From the NCBI RefSeq assembly GCF_022549785.1, contig NZ_JAKZGO010000016.1, positions 36,227-100,226 of the forward strand: DNA of 64,000 nucleotides. Reading direction: 5' to 3'. This DNA is from Belliella alkalica. GTDB lineage: Bacteria; Bacteroidota; Bacteroidia; Cytophagales; Cyclobacteriaceae. The position numbers were made by a program, and so were the translations under genes. Below the pieces are notes generated by a model. The model had not been told where the DNA came from. It was given only the letters and a program-made list of their open reading frames with translations, and ran no database searches. Positions within the stretch are counted from its first letter, which is position 1. Each line of letters starts with the position of its first letter. Below are positions 45,719 through 54,088 of the stretch, piece after piece.

Positions 45719-46273
45719 GGTGATTTTATTTGGTTTGTATTATTTTTTATACAAACTGTTCAATTTCTATTCCGACTATCCTTAATTCAAATTTGTTAAA
45801 GAAAAATAATGGTTAGGGAATTCATGCGTTTTAAAATTGCTTTTGAAAAAATGCTCAAAATGATACGTTAAAGCTGAATTTTTATGAAAAAATGATTTTC
45901 CCCTTCACTTTCTAAGCTTATAACTCTTGATCCCATTGATCAACTTTTCTAGATATAAATTGATTTCAAAAAATAAAGCTGGGAAATAAAACCCCAAATT
46001 CAGGAAATGCCACTACAATTAATTTTAGGTTTCCTTATTTTGTTTTTATCTAAAAAGTTTTTTTCAGGGGTTATTTTGAATTTTATATAAAATACAATTT
46101 ATAAGTGTTTCCACTATTTTACCTTAGTCAAAAACATTGAAATGTATATAAGGAATGATATCAGTAATTTAAGAAGAGAGTTCTCTTTGATTCATTTTGA
46201 TCCATCAAAAACGATTGATTTTTCAGAAATCGAAAAGTTGAGAATGGAATAGGAGGGTGATGCTAGGATTTGA
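45719..46273. other. Intergenic region with one tiny possible ORF
   Basis: 555 bp. ATG at 46142 opens a 36-codon frame to TAG at 46252 (starts MYIRNDISNLRREFSLIHF), which may be a remnant; no support beyond openness. The remainder is AT-rich and holds nothing recognisable. Confidence 0.3.
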
Positions 46274-47149
46274 TTAGGTTACAATAATTCCATCTTTGAT
46301 TTTGGTGAGCTTCATTTTTACCAAAATCTCATGAAGGGTTTCAGCGGCTAATCCATGCAAAACCAATCTGTATGCAGCACTGTAGGTGCTTACAGGGACC
46401 ATCGGGTGCTTGTTGTTCACCAACCCCAGATGTGCAGGAGAGGAAAGGATTTGAGAAGTGTAAATGGCGATGGTTTCGTCCAGTTGCAGGGAGTTTGATG
46501 CACGGATAAAGTCATTGGAAGTCAAAAATAGCTGATAAAAAGGAGTAAATAGTTCAATAGCAGATCTCAAATCCAGAATGTTTGTCCATTTTTTCGGAAA
46601 CGCTATATGGTCAAATTGATCTTCTGTGATCATATCTAAGTTGATTTTTTCTGGAGGTCGGATAGTCAGGTTATTTTCTTTTAGTTGCCTGTTTAGGTTA
46701 ATGACAAAATTGTAAAGATTTAAATCATGTTTTAGAAATAAGTCATCCTTGATACTTTCAAAATCCTTCGGTTTCAATGGGTTTCCTACTAGTTCTACAC
46801 CGGGTATATTTCCTGCAATAAATTGAAGTATTTCTGTCCCCACATGAAAATGACGGAAAATAAGCAAGTTGGCATCAGGGCTTACGAAGTTTTTTAGTCC
46901 CCAGGCGAGTATTCGGTGCAGAACTTTTGAAGAATTGAAACCTCTTGGTAAAAAGTATTTAAATACATGAATAAAAAACATGGCTACTTTGGACCATATC
47001 TGAATAAATGGCAATAAGTATCTGACAGATTTTGATGAATTGTCCCGCATCAAAGCCAGCTTGGTCTTTGGATTTATCGGAATGCTATCGTCAAGATACA
47101 GGGCTAACCAAGGGTTAGGGTCTCTTTCGTCGTGGGTTGAATAATCCAT
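46274..47149 (-). CDS. Conserved hypothetical protein of lipid operon (DUF6999-like)
   Basis: 291 residues. Begins MDYSTHDERDPNPWLALYLD. A hydrophobic stretch (SVRYLLPFIQIWSKVAMFFI) may touch the membrane. It contains FRHFHVGTEILQFIAGNIPG and ends AAYRLVLHGLAAETLHEIL. From memory it resembles the DUF6999 group found next to StlD/DarB-like ketosynthases; this could not be checked. It follows the ketosynthase gene by 19 bp, third in the operon. His/Glu-rich helices suggest an all-helical enzyme or binding protein. Function unknown. Confidence 0.6.
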   Translation of the reverse strand: MDYSTHDERDPNPWLALYLDDSIPINPKTKLALMRDNSSKSVRYLLPFIQIWSKVAMFFIHVFKYFLPRGFNSSKVLHRILAWGLKNFVSPDANLLIFRHFHVGTEILQFIAGNIPGVELVGNPLKPKDFESIKDDLFLKHDLNLYNFVINLNRQLKENNLTIRPPEKINLDMITEDQFDHIAFPKKWTNILDLRSAIELFTPFYQLFLTSNDFIRASNSLQLDETIAIYTSQILSSPAHLGLVNNKHPMVPVSTYSAAYRLVLHGLAAETLHEILVKMKLTKIKDGIIVT

Positions 47150-47168
47150 ATTTATTTGTTTGATAAAC

Positions 47169-49019
47169 TTAATAATTTCCCAATTCTTCCAACTGCATTA
47201 CATATAGTTTTGCAGTTGTTTTGGCTGTTTTTACAATCTTTTTTGCCAATTCAAGATTCATCCGTGGATGATCCAATGCTTTTTCCAAATTATGGAAATG
47301 ATTTTCATCGGCTACCCCATGATAAGTAAAAAAAGACACCTGATCATCATGCAGATTGAGTTGATCCTGAATCATCCTTCCCCAATATCCAGCTAGGCGT
47401 TTTCCAATTCCTTCGATGATAAACATTGCACCTAGTAAGTCAATAGGATTTGGTTTGCTGGCTTGCTGAAACATAAATGAAGTCAAGGCTACTGAACCGA
47501 TATTTTTTTCTCCACTTCTTATTTTTTCAATATCCTCACCCAAGGCACCGAAATTCTTCTCCAACATCTGATAATCTTTATGCTCTGCGGCAGTGTGTTT
47601 GATAAATGCAGAACGCAGTTCAAATAGATCAATGTCAATATTGGAAGCGGCACGGGAGATCCATTGCGAACCGTCTATTACCTGTTGTCGGAGATCAGTC
47701 AAAAGTAGCTTGTAATCAACGAGACTCAAATTTCCATCATGGATTTTGATAACTATCGGCACCTTGAGCAATTCAGTTTCGAAGTCGATCCATACCTGAG
47801 CTAAGTTTCTGATCAGCCACTCGGAAGTTTCATTTTCGGCAATCAATAATTCCGGAGATTCAATTTCTCTTTGCACATACCCCTTTCGGTGTTGGTCAGC
47901 ATTTCCTGCTACAGTGAGGTGCATGAAAGTAGTAATAAATCGCCCACTCTCAGGCACCATGCAAAGGATTTGGTCTCCCGGTTTTAATTTTCCCGAATAC
48001 ATCAATTCATCAAGCATAATGAATATCGATGCAGCACCTGTATTTCCTTTACTAGTCAAGTTGCTGAACCATTTCTTTTCGGAAATCTCCCCTCCACCTT
48101 TTTCCATCAATTCACGTATTGGTCCTTTAAACACCTCCGAGGAATAATGACAGCAAAACCAATCAATCTTTTCCCTGTTGATTTTCCCATCATTGATCAA
48201 TTCAAAATAATGGGCAACTCCTGTTTTGACTAAGTTATCCAAAAGCCTTGGGTCTTGCCTCAAGTTGATGGCTCCAGCTTTTGAAGCTTCCTCATAACTT
48301 GGATAGTCCAACCATGTTAGCTCGTTTTCATTCTTATTGTCCGTTTTGCCTGTAAACATGCAAACAGGGAATTCATTGGCGTGTGATTTTATATCAATCC
48401 AGTCGATTTTAAGGGATATGTTGGTCTCACTTTTTTGATTTTGTAAGACAAACGCGCCAGCCCCATCAGATAACATCCATCTCAAAAAATCCACAGAAAA
48501 GGGAAGACTATCGCTGCCTTGTGCTTCGAATCTAGAAGCTTTGAAAAGCCTACTGGCGAGTTCACTACCTACGCATACTGCATTTTGTTTTTCACCAGAC
48601 TTGATTTGGGAAAAAGCATTCTTCAATGCCATGATCCCACTCGCACAGACACTTTGATGGCTGGAGACTTCACACCTCTCAAAATCCAAACCCGCATGTA
48701 CCATACTTGCAAATCCTGGAATGGGCAAATCTGCCTGTGTCGTTCCTGTGCACAATAAAGACACATCAGCAGCTCTTAAACTACTTTTTTGAAGTGCGTT
48801 CTCTACCGCCTTTACAGCGAGTTGAGCATTAGAATGGGTAGTCTCTTGGTTTTCATTCAAAGCATAATATCGAGTTTTGATCCCATTTTGCTTCAAAACA
48901 CGCTCTTTATTTCTACTGCTTTTGCCATTTATCCTTCCCAAAAAATCTTCGATCTCATCATTGGAAATTGGCTGATTTGGCATAAAGGTTCCCGAACTTG
49001 TTATAAATACATCATTCAT
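47169..49019 (-). CDS. KAS III-like ketosynthase fused to a heme-oxygenase-like (di-iron) domain
   Basis: 616 residues. N-terminal ~380 residues are a beta-ketoacyl synthase III fold with intact catalytic triad: C125 (HQSVCASGI), H291 (CCHYSSEVF) and N326 (SKGNTGAAS). The start (FITSSGTFMPNQPISNDEIE) resembles the StlD/DarB ketosynthases of dialkylresorcinol pathways. Residues ~400-616 form a helical domain resembling heme-oxygenase-like di-iron oxidases: candidate ligands H475/E479/H480 (KHTAAEHKDY), E536 (FIIEGIG), H567 (TYHG) and D571/H574 (DENHFH). The gene overlaps the upstream fatty-acid-hydroxylase-like gene by 4 bp. Probably condenses an acyl chain and oxidises it, or carries a structural TenA-like domain. 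Confidence 0.82.
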   Translation of the reverse strand: MNDVFITSSGTFMPNQPISNDEIEDFLGRINGKSSRNKERVLKQNGIKTRYYALNENQETTHSNAQLAVKAVENALQKSSLRAADVSLLCTGTTQADLPIPGFASMVHAGLDFERCEVSSHQSVCASGIMALKNAFSQIKSGEKQNAVCVGSELASRLFKASRFEAQGSDSLPFSVDFLRWMLSDGAGAFVLQNQKSETNISLKIDWIDIKSHANEFPVCMFTGKTDNKNENELTWLDYPSYEEASKAGAINLRQDPRLLDNLVKTGVAHYFELINDGKINREKIDWFCCHYSSEVFKGPIRELMEKGGGEISEKKWFSNLTSKGNTGAASIFIMLDELMYSGKLKPGDQILCMVPESGRFITTFMHLTVAGNADQHRKGYVQREIESPELLIAENETSEWLIRNLAQVWIDFETELLKVPIVIKIHDGNLSLVDYKLLLTDLRQQVIDGSQWISRAASNIDIDLFELRSAFIKHTAAEHKDYQMLEKNFGALGEDIEKIRSGEKNIGSVALTSFMFQQASKPNPIDLLGAMFIIEGIGKRLAGYWGRMIQDQLNLHDDQVSFFTYHGVADENHFHNLEKALDHPRMNLELAKKIVKTAKTTAKLYVMQLEELGNY

Positions 49020-49741
49020 AGTTGCTTGTTTGGCTTTGAAAATAATTTGTCTAAAAAATTCAATGCAAAACCAAAGTTATTTCTTCCTTTGGTATGGTGT
49101 TCATTGTGAGCTGTTCCAAATAGTTGCCAACTATCTCCTTTTCCAGACCCAAACCTATAATTACAATGACCAGCAAAGTTTAGCAGGATGCTGACAGTAG
49201 GATATATAAATACTGCGACGATTGAAAAGGGAATAAATGGAACAATAGTCAATGGAATAGTGCTGAGCAATGCTGCCTCAAGCCAATGAAAACTGTAAAC
49301 TGAATATACTGTTGGAATTGTGGATTTGTGATGTATATAGTGGACATGCTTCATCATCAATTTTTGATGCATCAATCGGTGGACTACATAAAAATGGACT
49401 TCATTCCACAAGGTTAGTATAATGAGACCTAAAGTGATGTTTATCCAAGTATTTGCCAAAAGTTGGATAGCTCCCACACGTATCAAATAGATAATGGGAA
49501 GTACAGAAAAGCCAAAAATAATAATAGATTTGATTGAATGCCTTATTTCAAAATTCAACTGCTTTTTTGAAATCTTTTTAGCAGTGATTTTTTGAAGAAT
49601 ATTCTTTTTTTCGAGGAATTTGCACGTTTGAAGAAACAATGGGCCCAATCCAAAGTAAAGGATAGAAAAATAAACCACTGTCAACCCAAACAGCGTGAGA
49701 TAGGAGTGTTGATATAAAATTTTTTCCAGTAAAAGTTCCAT
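49016..49741 (-). CDS. Fatty-acid-hydroxylase/sterol-desaturase superfamily membrane protein
   Basis: 241 residues with four or more membrane helices and the full set of histidine motifs for a di-iron centre: HRLMH (H121, H125), HVHYIHH (H134, H137, H138), H192 in AGHCN, and HNEHH (H212, H215, H216). Family members hydroxylate or desaturate lipids in the membrane using O2. First gene of the operon with the ketosynthase fusion (4-bp overlap), so it probably modifies the chain that enzyme makes. Confidence 0.92.
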   Translation of the reverse strand: MELLLEKILYQHSYLTLFGLTVVYFSILYFGLGPLFLQTCKFLEKKNILQKITAKKISKKQLNFEIRHSIKSIIIFGFSVLPIIYLIRVGAIQLLANTWINITLGLIILTLWNEVHFYVVHRLMHQKLMMKHVHYIHHKSTIPTVYSVYSFHWLEAALLSTIPLTIVPFIPFSIVAVFIYPTVSILLNFAGHCNYRFGSGKGDSWQLFGTAHNEHHTKGRNNFGFALNFLDKLFSKPNKQL

Positions 49742-49967
49742 TGAGTTAACTTTTCTACAAGACGAGAAATATTTAAGGAGCGTTGTTAAATATAGAAAAT
49801 TGAATTGATCATTTTTTGATGTTTTTAATTTTAATTCCTTCTCTAAATCCTTCTATTGAGCAAACATGAAGGTTTATTTGATATTAAACTAGTCTTAACA
49901 ATTCGATTAGATTCTCTTCAACGATTTTTGTAGTGATAGTAAGGTATTGAAATTTGAATTTGAGCTC

Positions 49968-50426
49968 ATGACATTTCGAAAAGATATCCCTGCTTTTACC
50001 TTTTACTTGCTTTTCAGTACCATTGTATTTTTTCTTTTGGTTTTGAATCACAGCAACAAAGCCTTTTTCCTCTTGGTAAATTCTTTACATCACCCAATTT
50101 TGGATACTTTTTTCAAAAATATTACCCACTTAGGTGATGGGTTGATTTTGTTGGTGTTTTTGCCAATAATATTTTTCAAAAAATCAGCCTATGGATTGAC
50201 TTTGAGTTTGGGGGCATTGATTCATTTTTTGTTTATTCTTTTGACAAAAAAGTGTCTTTTTCGTGGAGCGCCTCGTCCGATGTTGGTTTTTGAAAATTTG
50301 TCATTGCACTTGGTAGAGGGCGTGAAGATTGCACATTACAATACATTTCCTTCAGGACATACAGCCACGGCATTTTTGATCGCAGCTATCTTGGCGCAAA
50401 CAAAAGCAAGACATCCTATTTTTTAA
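49968..50426 (+). pseudogene. Truncated PAP2-type lipid phosphatase
   Basis: 152 residues from the ATG at 49968. Phosphatase motif 1 (KKCLFRGAPRP) and motif 2 (FPSGHTATAF) are present. Motif 3 (SRxxxGxHxxxD), which carries the nucleophilic His and should follow about 45 residues later, is missing because the frame stops after LAQTKARHPIF. Usual length is 200 or more. Divergent from the ketosynthase operon, so it once may have acted on undecaprenyl or lipid phosphates there. Likely inactive. Confidence 0.7.
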
Positions 50427-50711
50427 TTTTTTATTTTTTCATGAAGTTTTTGATATGATCAAGTTGGAAAATATAAGTTGGGAATTACAATTAGGTAATC
50501 TGAATATCAGCTTAGTTATCTTAGTAATTTATAAGATTGTATGAAGTTGATTTCAATCAGATGAGGTCGGATGACGGTGAACTGTTTGATCATCTTTAAA
50601 TATTTGTTTTTATTAAACTGTTAAAAAAAATTCATGTTTGTAGTACCTTGCAGCGTTCTAAATAGAATCTCTAAGTGGAGCGTATTGGATTAATGAAAAA
50701 GTAAAACATCA
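50427..50711. other. Intergenic region after truncated PAP2 gene
   Basis: 285 bp. No residual motif-3 coding segment of the PAP2 gene could be recognised by eye in the three forward frames; otherwise AT-rich sequence. Confidence 0.3.
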
Positions 50712-51146
50712 ATGAAAGCAAAACTCTACATTACCATTTTAATAATTTTTGTTTTTTCAAATTCTTCTTTTGCTCAAGAAAAAGTAGAATCCCCATTCAA
50801 ATTTGTTGAAGTTGGGAAGGTGAGGGTTTTTGGAAAATCAGTCGATAAACAAACACGCTGTGTACATTGGCATTCTCAATTGGATGTTATTGCTATTAAG
50901 TTTAAATGTTGTGAGAAATATTATCCGTGTTTCTCTTGCCATGAAGAGGAAGCTGATCACAAGCATGAAGTTTGGCCTAAATCTGAATTTGACCAAAAAG
51001 CGATCTTATGCGGTGTTTGCGCCAAGGAACTCAGCGTCAAAGAATATATGGATTCAGATAACACATGCCCAAATTGCAAAGCCAGCTTCAATCCTGGATG
51101 TAGCAATCATTACCATTTGTACTTTGAAGTTACTGAGCCTCGATAA
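50712..51146 (+). CDS. CHY-type zinc-finger protein with signal peptide
   Basis: 144 residues. N-terminal signal peptide (MKAKLYITILIIFVFSNSSF, then AQ). The CHY zinc-finger domain follows: TRCVHWHSQLDVIAIKFKCC, CFSCHEEEADHKH, CGVCAKEL, CPNCKASFNPGCSNHYHLYF, with all Cys/His ligands for several zinc ions. Bacterial and fungal relatives I know of start just before this domain without an export signal, so the leader is unusual. A periplasmic zinc-binding or redox role is a guess. Confidence 0.85.
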   Translation: MKAKLYITILIIFVFSNSSFAQEKVESPFKFVEVGKVRVFGKSVDKQTRCVHWHSQLDVIAIKFKCCEKYYPCFSCHEEEADHKHEVWPKSEFDQKAILCGVCAKELSVKEYMDSDNTCPNCKASFNPGCSNHYHLYFEVTEPR

Positions 51147-51319
51147 TATCCTCTATTAGTTCCGCAAAACCTCGTAATTTATCTATGAGAAAAGAGCTGC
51201 TCAAATGGAAAGGAGAGACAATTTTTCAATTGAAATTATAAATACAAAATTTTTCAATATGTCGAAATGTACATCCTGAAATCTTAAATTTGCATTCTAA
51301 ACTCAAATAAAACTCAATC

Positions 51320-51607
51320 ATGCCAGCACTTGTCCTAGTAGAAGTAGAAATCCATAATCCTGAAATATATGAAGAATATAAGAAGTTGAGTTTGCCTGCA
51401 GTAGAGGCATTCGATGGGAAATTCATTGTTAGAGGAGCCCAAACCGAATCCCTCGAAGGGGAATGGAATCCTCAAAGGTTGGTAGTTTTAGAATTCCCAT
51501 CTGTAGAAAGAGCCAAAGAATGGTACCATTCCGAACAATATACCATTGCCAAAAATATTCGTTTCCAAGCTTCCAAAGGAAAAATGCTGGTGGTGGAAAG
51601 TTTATAA
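51320..51607 (+). CDS. DUF1330 protein
   Basis: 95 residues, a single ferredoxin-like alpha/beta domain: ALVLVEVEIHNPEIYEEYKK, FDGKFIVRGAQTESLEGEW, RLVVLEFPSVERAKEWYHSE. Fits DUF1330 (dimeric alpha/beta barrel). Cytosolic, monocistronic. Function unknown. Confidence 0.9.
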   Translation: MPALVLVEVEIHNPEIYEEYKKLSLPAVEAFDGKFIVRGAQTESLEGEWNPQRLVVLEFPSVERAKEWYHSEQYTIAKNIRFQASKGKMLVVESL

Positions 51608-51829
51608 TTAGGAAAGAGGAGTTCGAGGCATTGGTTGCTTTTTTTACACAACAATTAGATCAAAGCAGTAATTTATATTCAACGTGACCATTTAGACTTT
51701 ATCTTTATCAGGAATGATGCCTTTTTTAGTCCATCTACTTTGAGTTTGTACTTATAATTACCATTTAATTTCCCTACTTTTGCATGCTGAAAAAATAGTT
51801 GATAGTCAATTGAATACCACTTTTAGAAA

Positions 51830-52300
51830 ATGCTAGAGTCTATTGAGAAAAAGTTGGTTGAAAAGCCAAATAAAAAAGATCGTGAGGTTGTAATTGTTTT
51901 TCCTTTTAACACCGAAACCAGAGAGATTTTTTTGATTCAAGAATATATCCACACCTACGATAGGAAATTCTGGAAGTTTGTAAGTGGAGGAGTGGATAAG
52001 GTTGACAAAGACATCATTACCCATGCTATTGAAGAATTAGCAGAAGAAGTATCAATGGAATCATCAGTATTTTATCATCTTTACTCGTCAGAGCGAGTCT
52101 TTGGCAATAGACCAATTCATTATTTTATTGCTGAGAATCCGATGATTATGGATAATCCGCCAGAGAATCCTGATACAGATTTTATTACAGCAGTCAAATG
52201 GGTTAATCTGACGGGATTTCAAGAAATGCTTGATAAGCAAGAGTTGCTTTGGGACCAAGGAACTATGTGCGCCTTGCAAGCATTCAGAAAATATCAGTAA
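51830..52300 (+). CDS. NUDIX-type hydrolase
   Basis: 156 residues. Nudix-like core: FLIQEYIHTYDRKFWKFVSG, then GGVDKVDKDIITHAIEELAE with EEV, which matches the Nudix box GX5EX7REUXEEXGU only loosely (the Arg and first Glu are replaced, the EE pair is kept). Resembles ADP-sugar-pyrophosphatase-like members. With the box degenerate, activity is uncertain. Confidence 0.75.
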   Translation: MLESIEKKLVEKPNKKDREVVIVFPFNTETREIFLIQEYIHTYDRKFWKFVSGGVDKVDKDIITHAIEELAEEVSMESSVFYHLYSSERVFGNRPIHYFIAENPMIMDNPPENPDTDFITAVKWVNLTGFQEMLDKQELLWDQGTMCALQAFRKYQ

Positions 52301-52327
52301 TTCTCACAATTGGGCAAATTGAATTTT

Positions 52328-53095
52328 TCATTTATTCAACTTAGCTTTTAACTCTTCGGCTCTTTGCCTTCCAGCCTTATAATTTGGATCCAATTCAATG
52401 GCTTTTTCTAAATAGGTCAGCGCTTGGGATCTGTATCTATTTTCCTGTCTTTGATTCGCCCAAGCCCAATAGACAAAACTCATGATTTTCCAATTGGCAT
52501 AATCACTGTTTTTATTTTGCTTATAAATAATGGATTGCATATCTATTTTCGCAAATTTTCTTTTCGAAAAGAAAAACCAAGGCAAATTTTCAGCAACACT
52601 TCCCCTTAAGAATTCGGGTGAATAGCTGACTTCACCATACATGGCTATACTCTCTTCAAACAACTTGAAAGAATCACCCACCAAACCTAGTTTCATTGTT
52701 TCTCCTCCGAGCAATGAAAGAGCAGAAGCACGATAAGATGTGATAAAGGGCAATAATTCTCTGGTGGTTTTGTTGTCAAGGTAAATTTCGCTCAATACAT
52801 CATAACTTTTTTTTGAATAACCTTTGAAGCTCGTTTTTGAGAGAAATCCAAGATTTAGTGCTGTTTCATGGTATATGATTCCTAGCCTTGTTTTGTTTAT
52901 CTCTGAAGGATCTTTTTCAAATTGCAACTCAACCTCTTTGAGTTTTGATTTCAATTCCTCAACATCAATCAACTCCATTACATCGTCTAATTGATGTTCA
53001 TAAAATTTAACTTTTTTAATATCTAGTTCTTGGGCTGTCAAACTGCTTATTATTGTCATTGCTAAAATCGTTAAGGTGAATAATCTGTATTTCAT
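52328..53095 (-). CDS. Secreted TPR-like protein
   Basis: 255 residues. Signal peptide ending LTAQ. Helical throughout, with a C-terminal tetratricopeptide unit (QALTYLEKAIELDPNYKAGR) and earlier helix pairs such as FKLFEESIAMYGEVSYSPEF. A periplasmic scaffold is likely. Convergent with the NUDIX gene. No specific family recognised. Confidence 0.7.
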   Translation of the reverse strand: MKYRLFTLTILAMTIISSLTAQELDIKKVKFYEHQLDDVMELIDVEELKSKLKEVELQFEKDPSEINKTRLGIIYHETALNLGFLSKTSFKGYSKKSYDVLSEIYLDNKTTRELLPFITSYRASALSLLGGETMKLGLVGDSFKLFEESIAMYGEVSYSPEFLRGSVAENLPWFFFSKRKFAKIDMQSIIYKQNKNSDYANWKIMSFVYWAWANQRQENRYRSQALTYLEKAIELDPNYKAGRQRAEELKAKLNK

Positions 53096-53159
53096 TTTTT
53101 AGGAACTTTTTAGAAATACAAATTTGCAATTACAAAGCTTGTAAAGACGATGACTTAAG

Positions 53160-53744
53160 TTAAGATTTTTGTTTATTGTGAATTCTTCTTTGGATTCTGC
53201 TCAAACTTTCTGGACTTATTCCCAGAAAATTGGCTATGTATTTTTGAGGTACTTTTTGGAATAAATCAGGTTGGTTTTTCAAAAGCTTTTGAAATCTTTC
53301 TTCCGGTTTTTCTGAAGAAAGGGACATGGCAATCTCTGTTGCTCTTTGTGCAACTTGTTCAGCCATCAGCCTGCCAAAGGTTTCATATTTACTGCATTCG
53401 CGATAGATGTTATGAAGTTTATCTTTTTGGATTACGAATACAGTTGCTTCCTCCATTGCCTGAAAATTCATAATACAAGGAGTGTTGTTTGTAAAACTTT
53501 GAAAATCTGTTATCCAAGAATTCTCAAAAGATATATCGCAGGTTTTTTCATTTCCATCTTTAATATGAAAATGCCTGATAGTACCGTCTGCCAAAAAACC
53601 AATGAAATCACAAACTTTTCCATCTTGAAGCAAAAAGTCTTTTTTCTTGATTACCCTGATTTCAAAATATTCATCAATTAAATCAAGCTCTTTGTCAATC
53701 AAAGGTACAAATCGGCTACAATATGCTTTCAGTTTATCGATCAT
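53160..53744 (-). CDS. Crp/Fnr-family transcription regulator
   Basis: 194 residues from the ATG at 53744. Cyclic-nucleotide-binding-like beta roll (FLLQDGKVCDFIGFLADGTI, AMEEATVFVIQKDKL) and a C-terminal winged helix (KVPQKYIANFLGISPESLSR, IQRRIHNKQ). No Cys cluster, so not an oxygen-sensing Fnr. Typical of the short Bacteroidota Crp-like regulators that lack a clear cAMP pocket. Target unknown. Confidence 0.9.
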   Translation of the reverse strand: MIDKLKAYCSRFVPLIDKELDLIDEYFEIRVIKKKDFLLQDGKVCDFIGFLADGTIRHFHIKDGNEKTCDISFENSWITDFQSFTNNTPCIMNFQAMEEATVFVIQKDKLHNIYRECSKYETFGRLMAEQVAQRATEIAMSLSSEKPEERFQKLLKNQPDLFQKVPQKYIANFLGISPESLSRIQRRIHNKQKS

Positions 53745-54088
53745 TTTGATAGGAGAGTATTTTAGATTCTTCAAGAAAATTCAATAAAAAAAGCTAAGAT
53801 TCCAAATTACACCCATCCAGTATCAACCCACTTTCACTTGACACTTTTCTGTGATACCTCTAAATCTAAATAGATGCAATTCCAAGACAGGAAAATTATT
53901 CCAAACTGAAGGTGAAGACTTGCAAGTAAGCCATGGTGCACTCAAAGGTCACATGGTTCATCCCCTGAAATTCTATTTGGCAAGCTTTCATCCCTCCAAC
54001 TTCAAAATACAAAAGCTGAGACTCCTTAAAGCCTCAGCCCATTGCTATTCCAAAGCCAATCTAAAATCTAAATTCTACAATCTAAAAT
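53745..54088. other. Intergenic region with low-complexity tail
   Basis: 344 bp without a gene. The right part (about 54050-54095) is a patch of AATCTAAAATCTA/AATCTACAAT-type repeats like the one at 56990-57095. Confidence 0.5.
54015..54038 (-). terminator. Probable intrinsic terminator of uxaA
   Basis: On the minus strand GCTGAGGC pairs with GTCTCAGC (one G-T pair) around an 8-base loop, followed by TTTTG. About 50 bp beyond the uxaA stop. Confidence 0.55.

Noticed and set aside
46142..46252. 36-codon ORF upstream of the lipid operon's 3' end
   Set aside because: No motif, no neighbour on the same strand and no start signal; could be chance.
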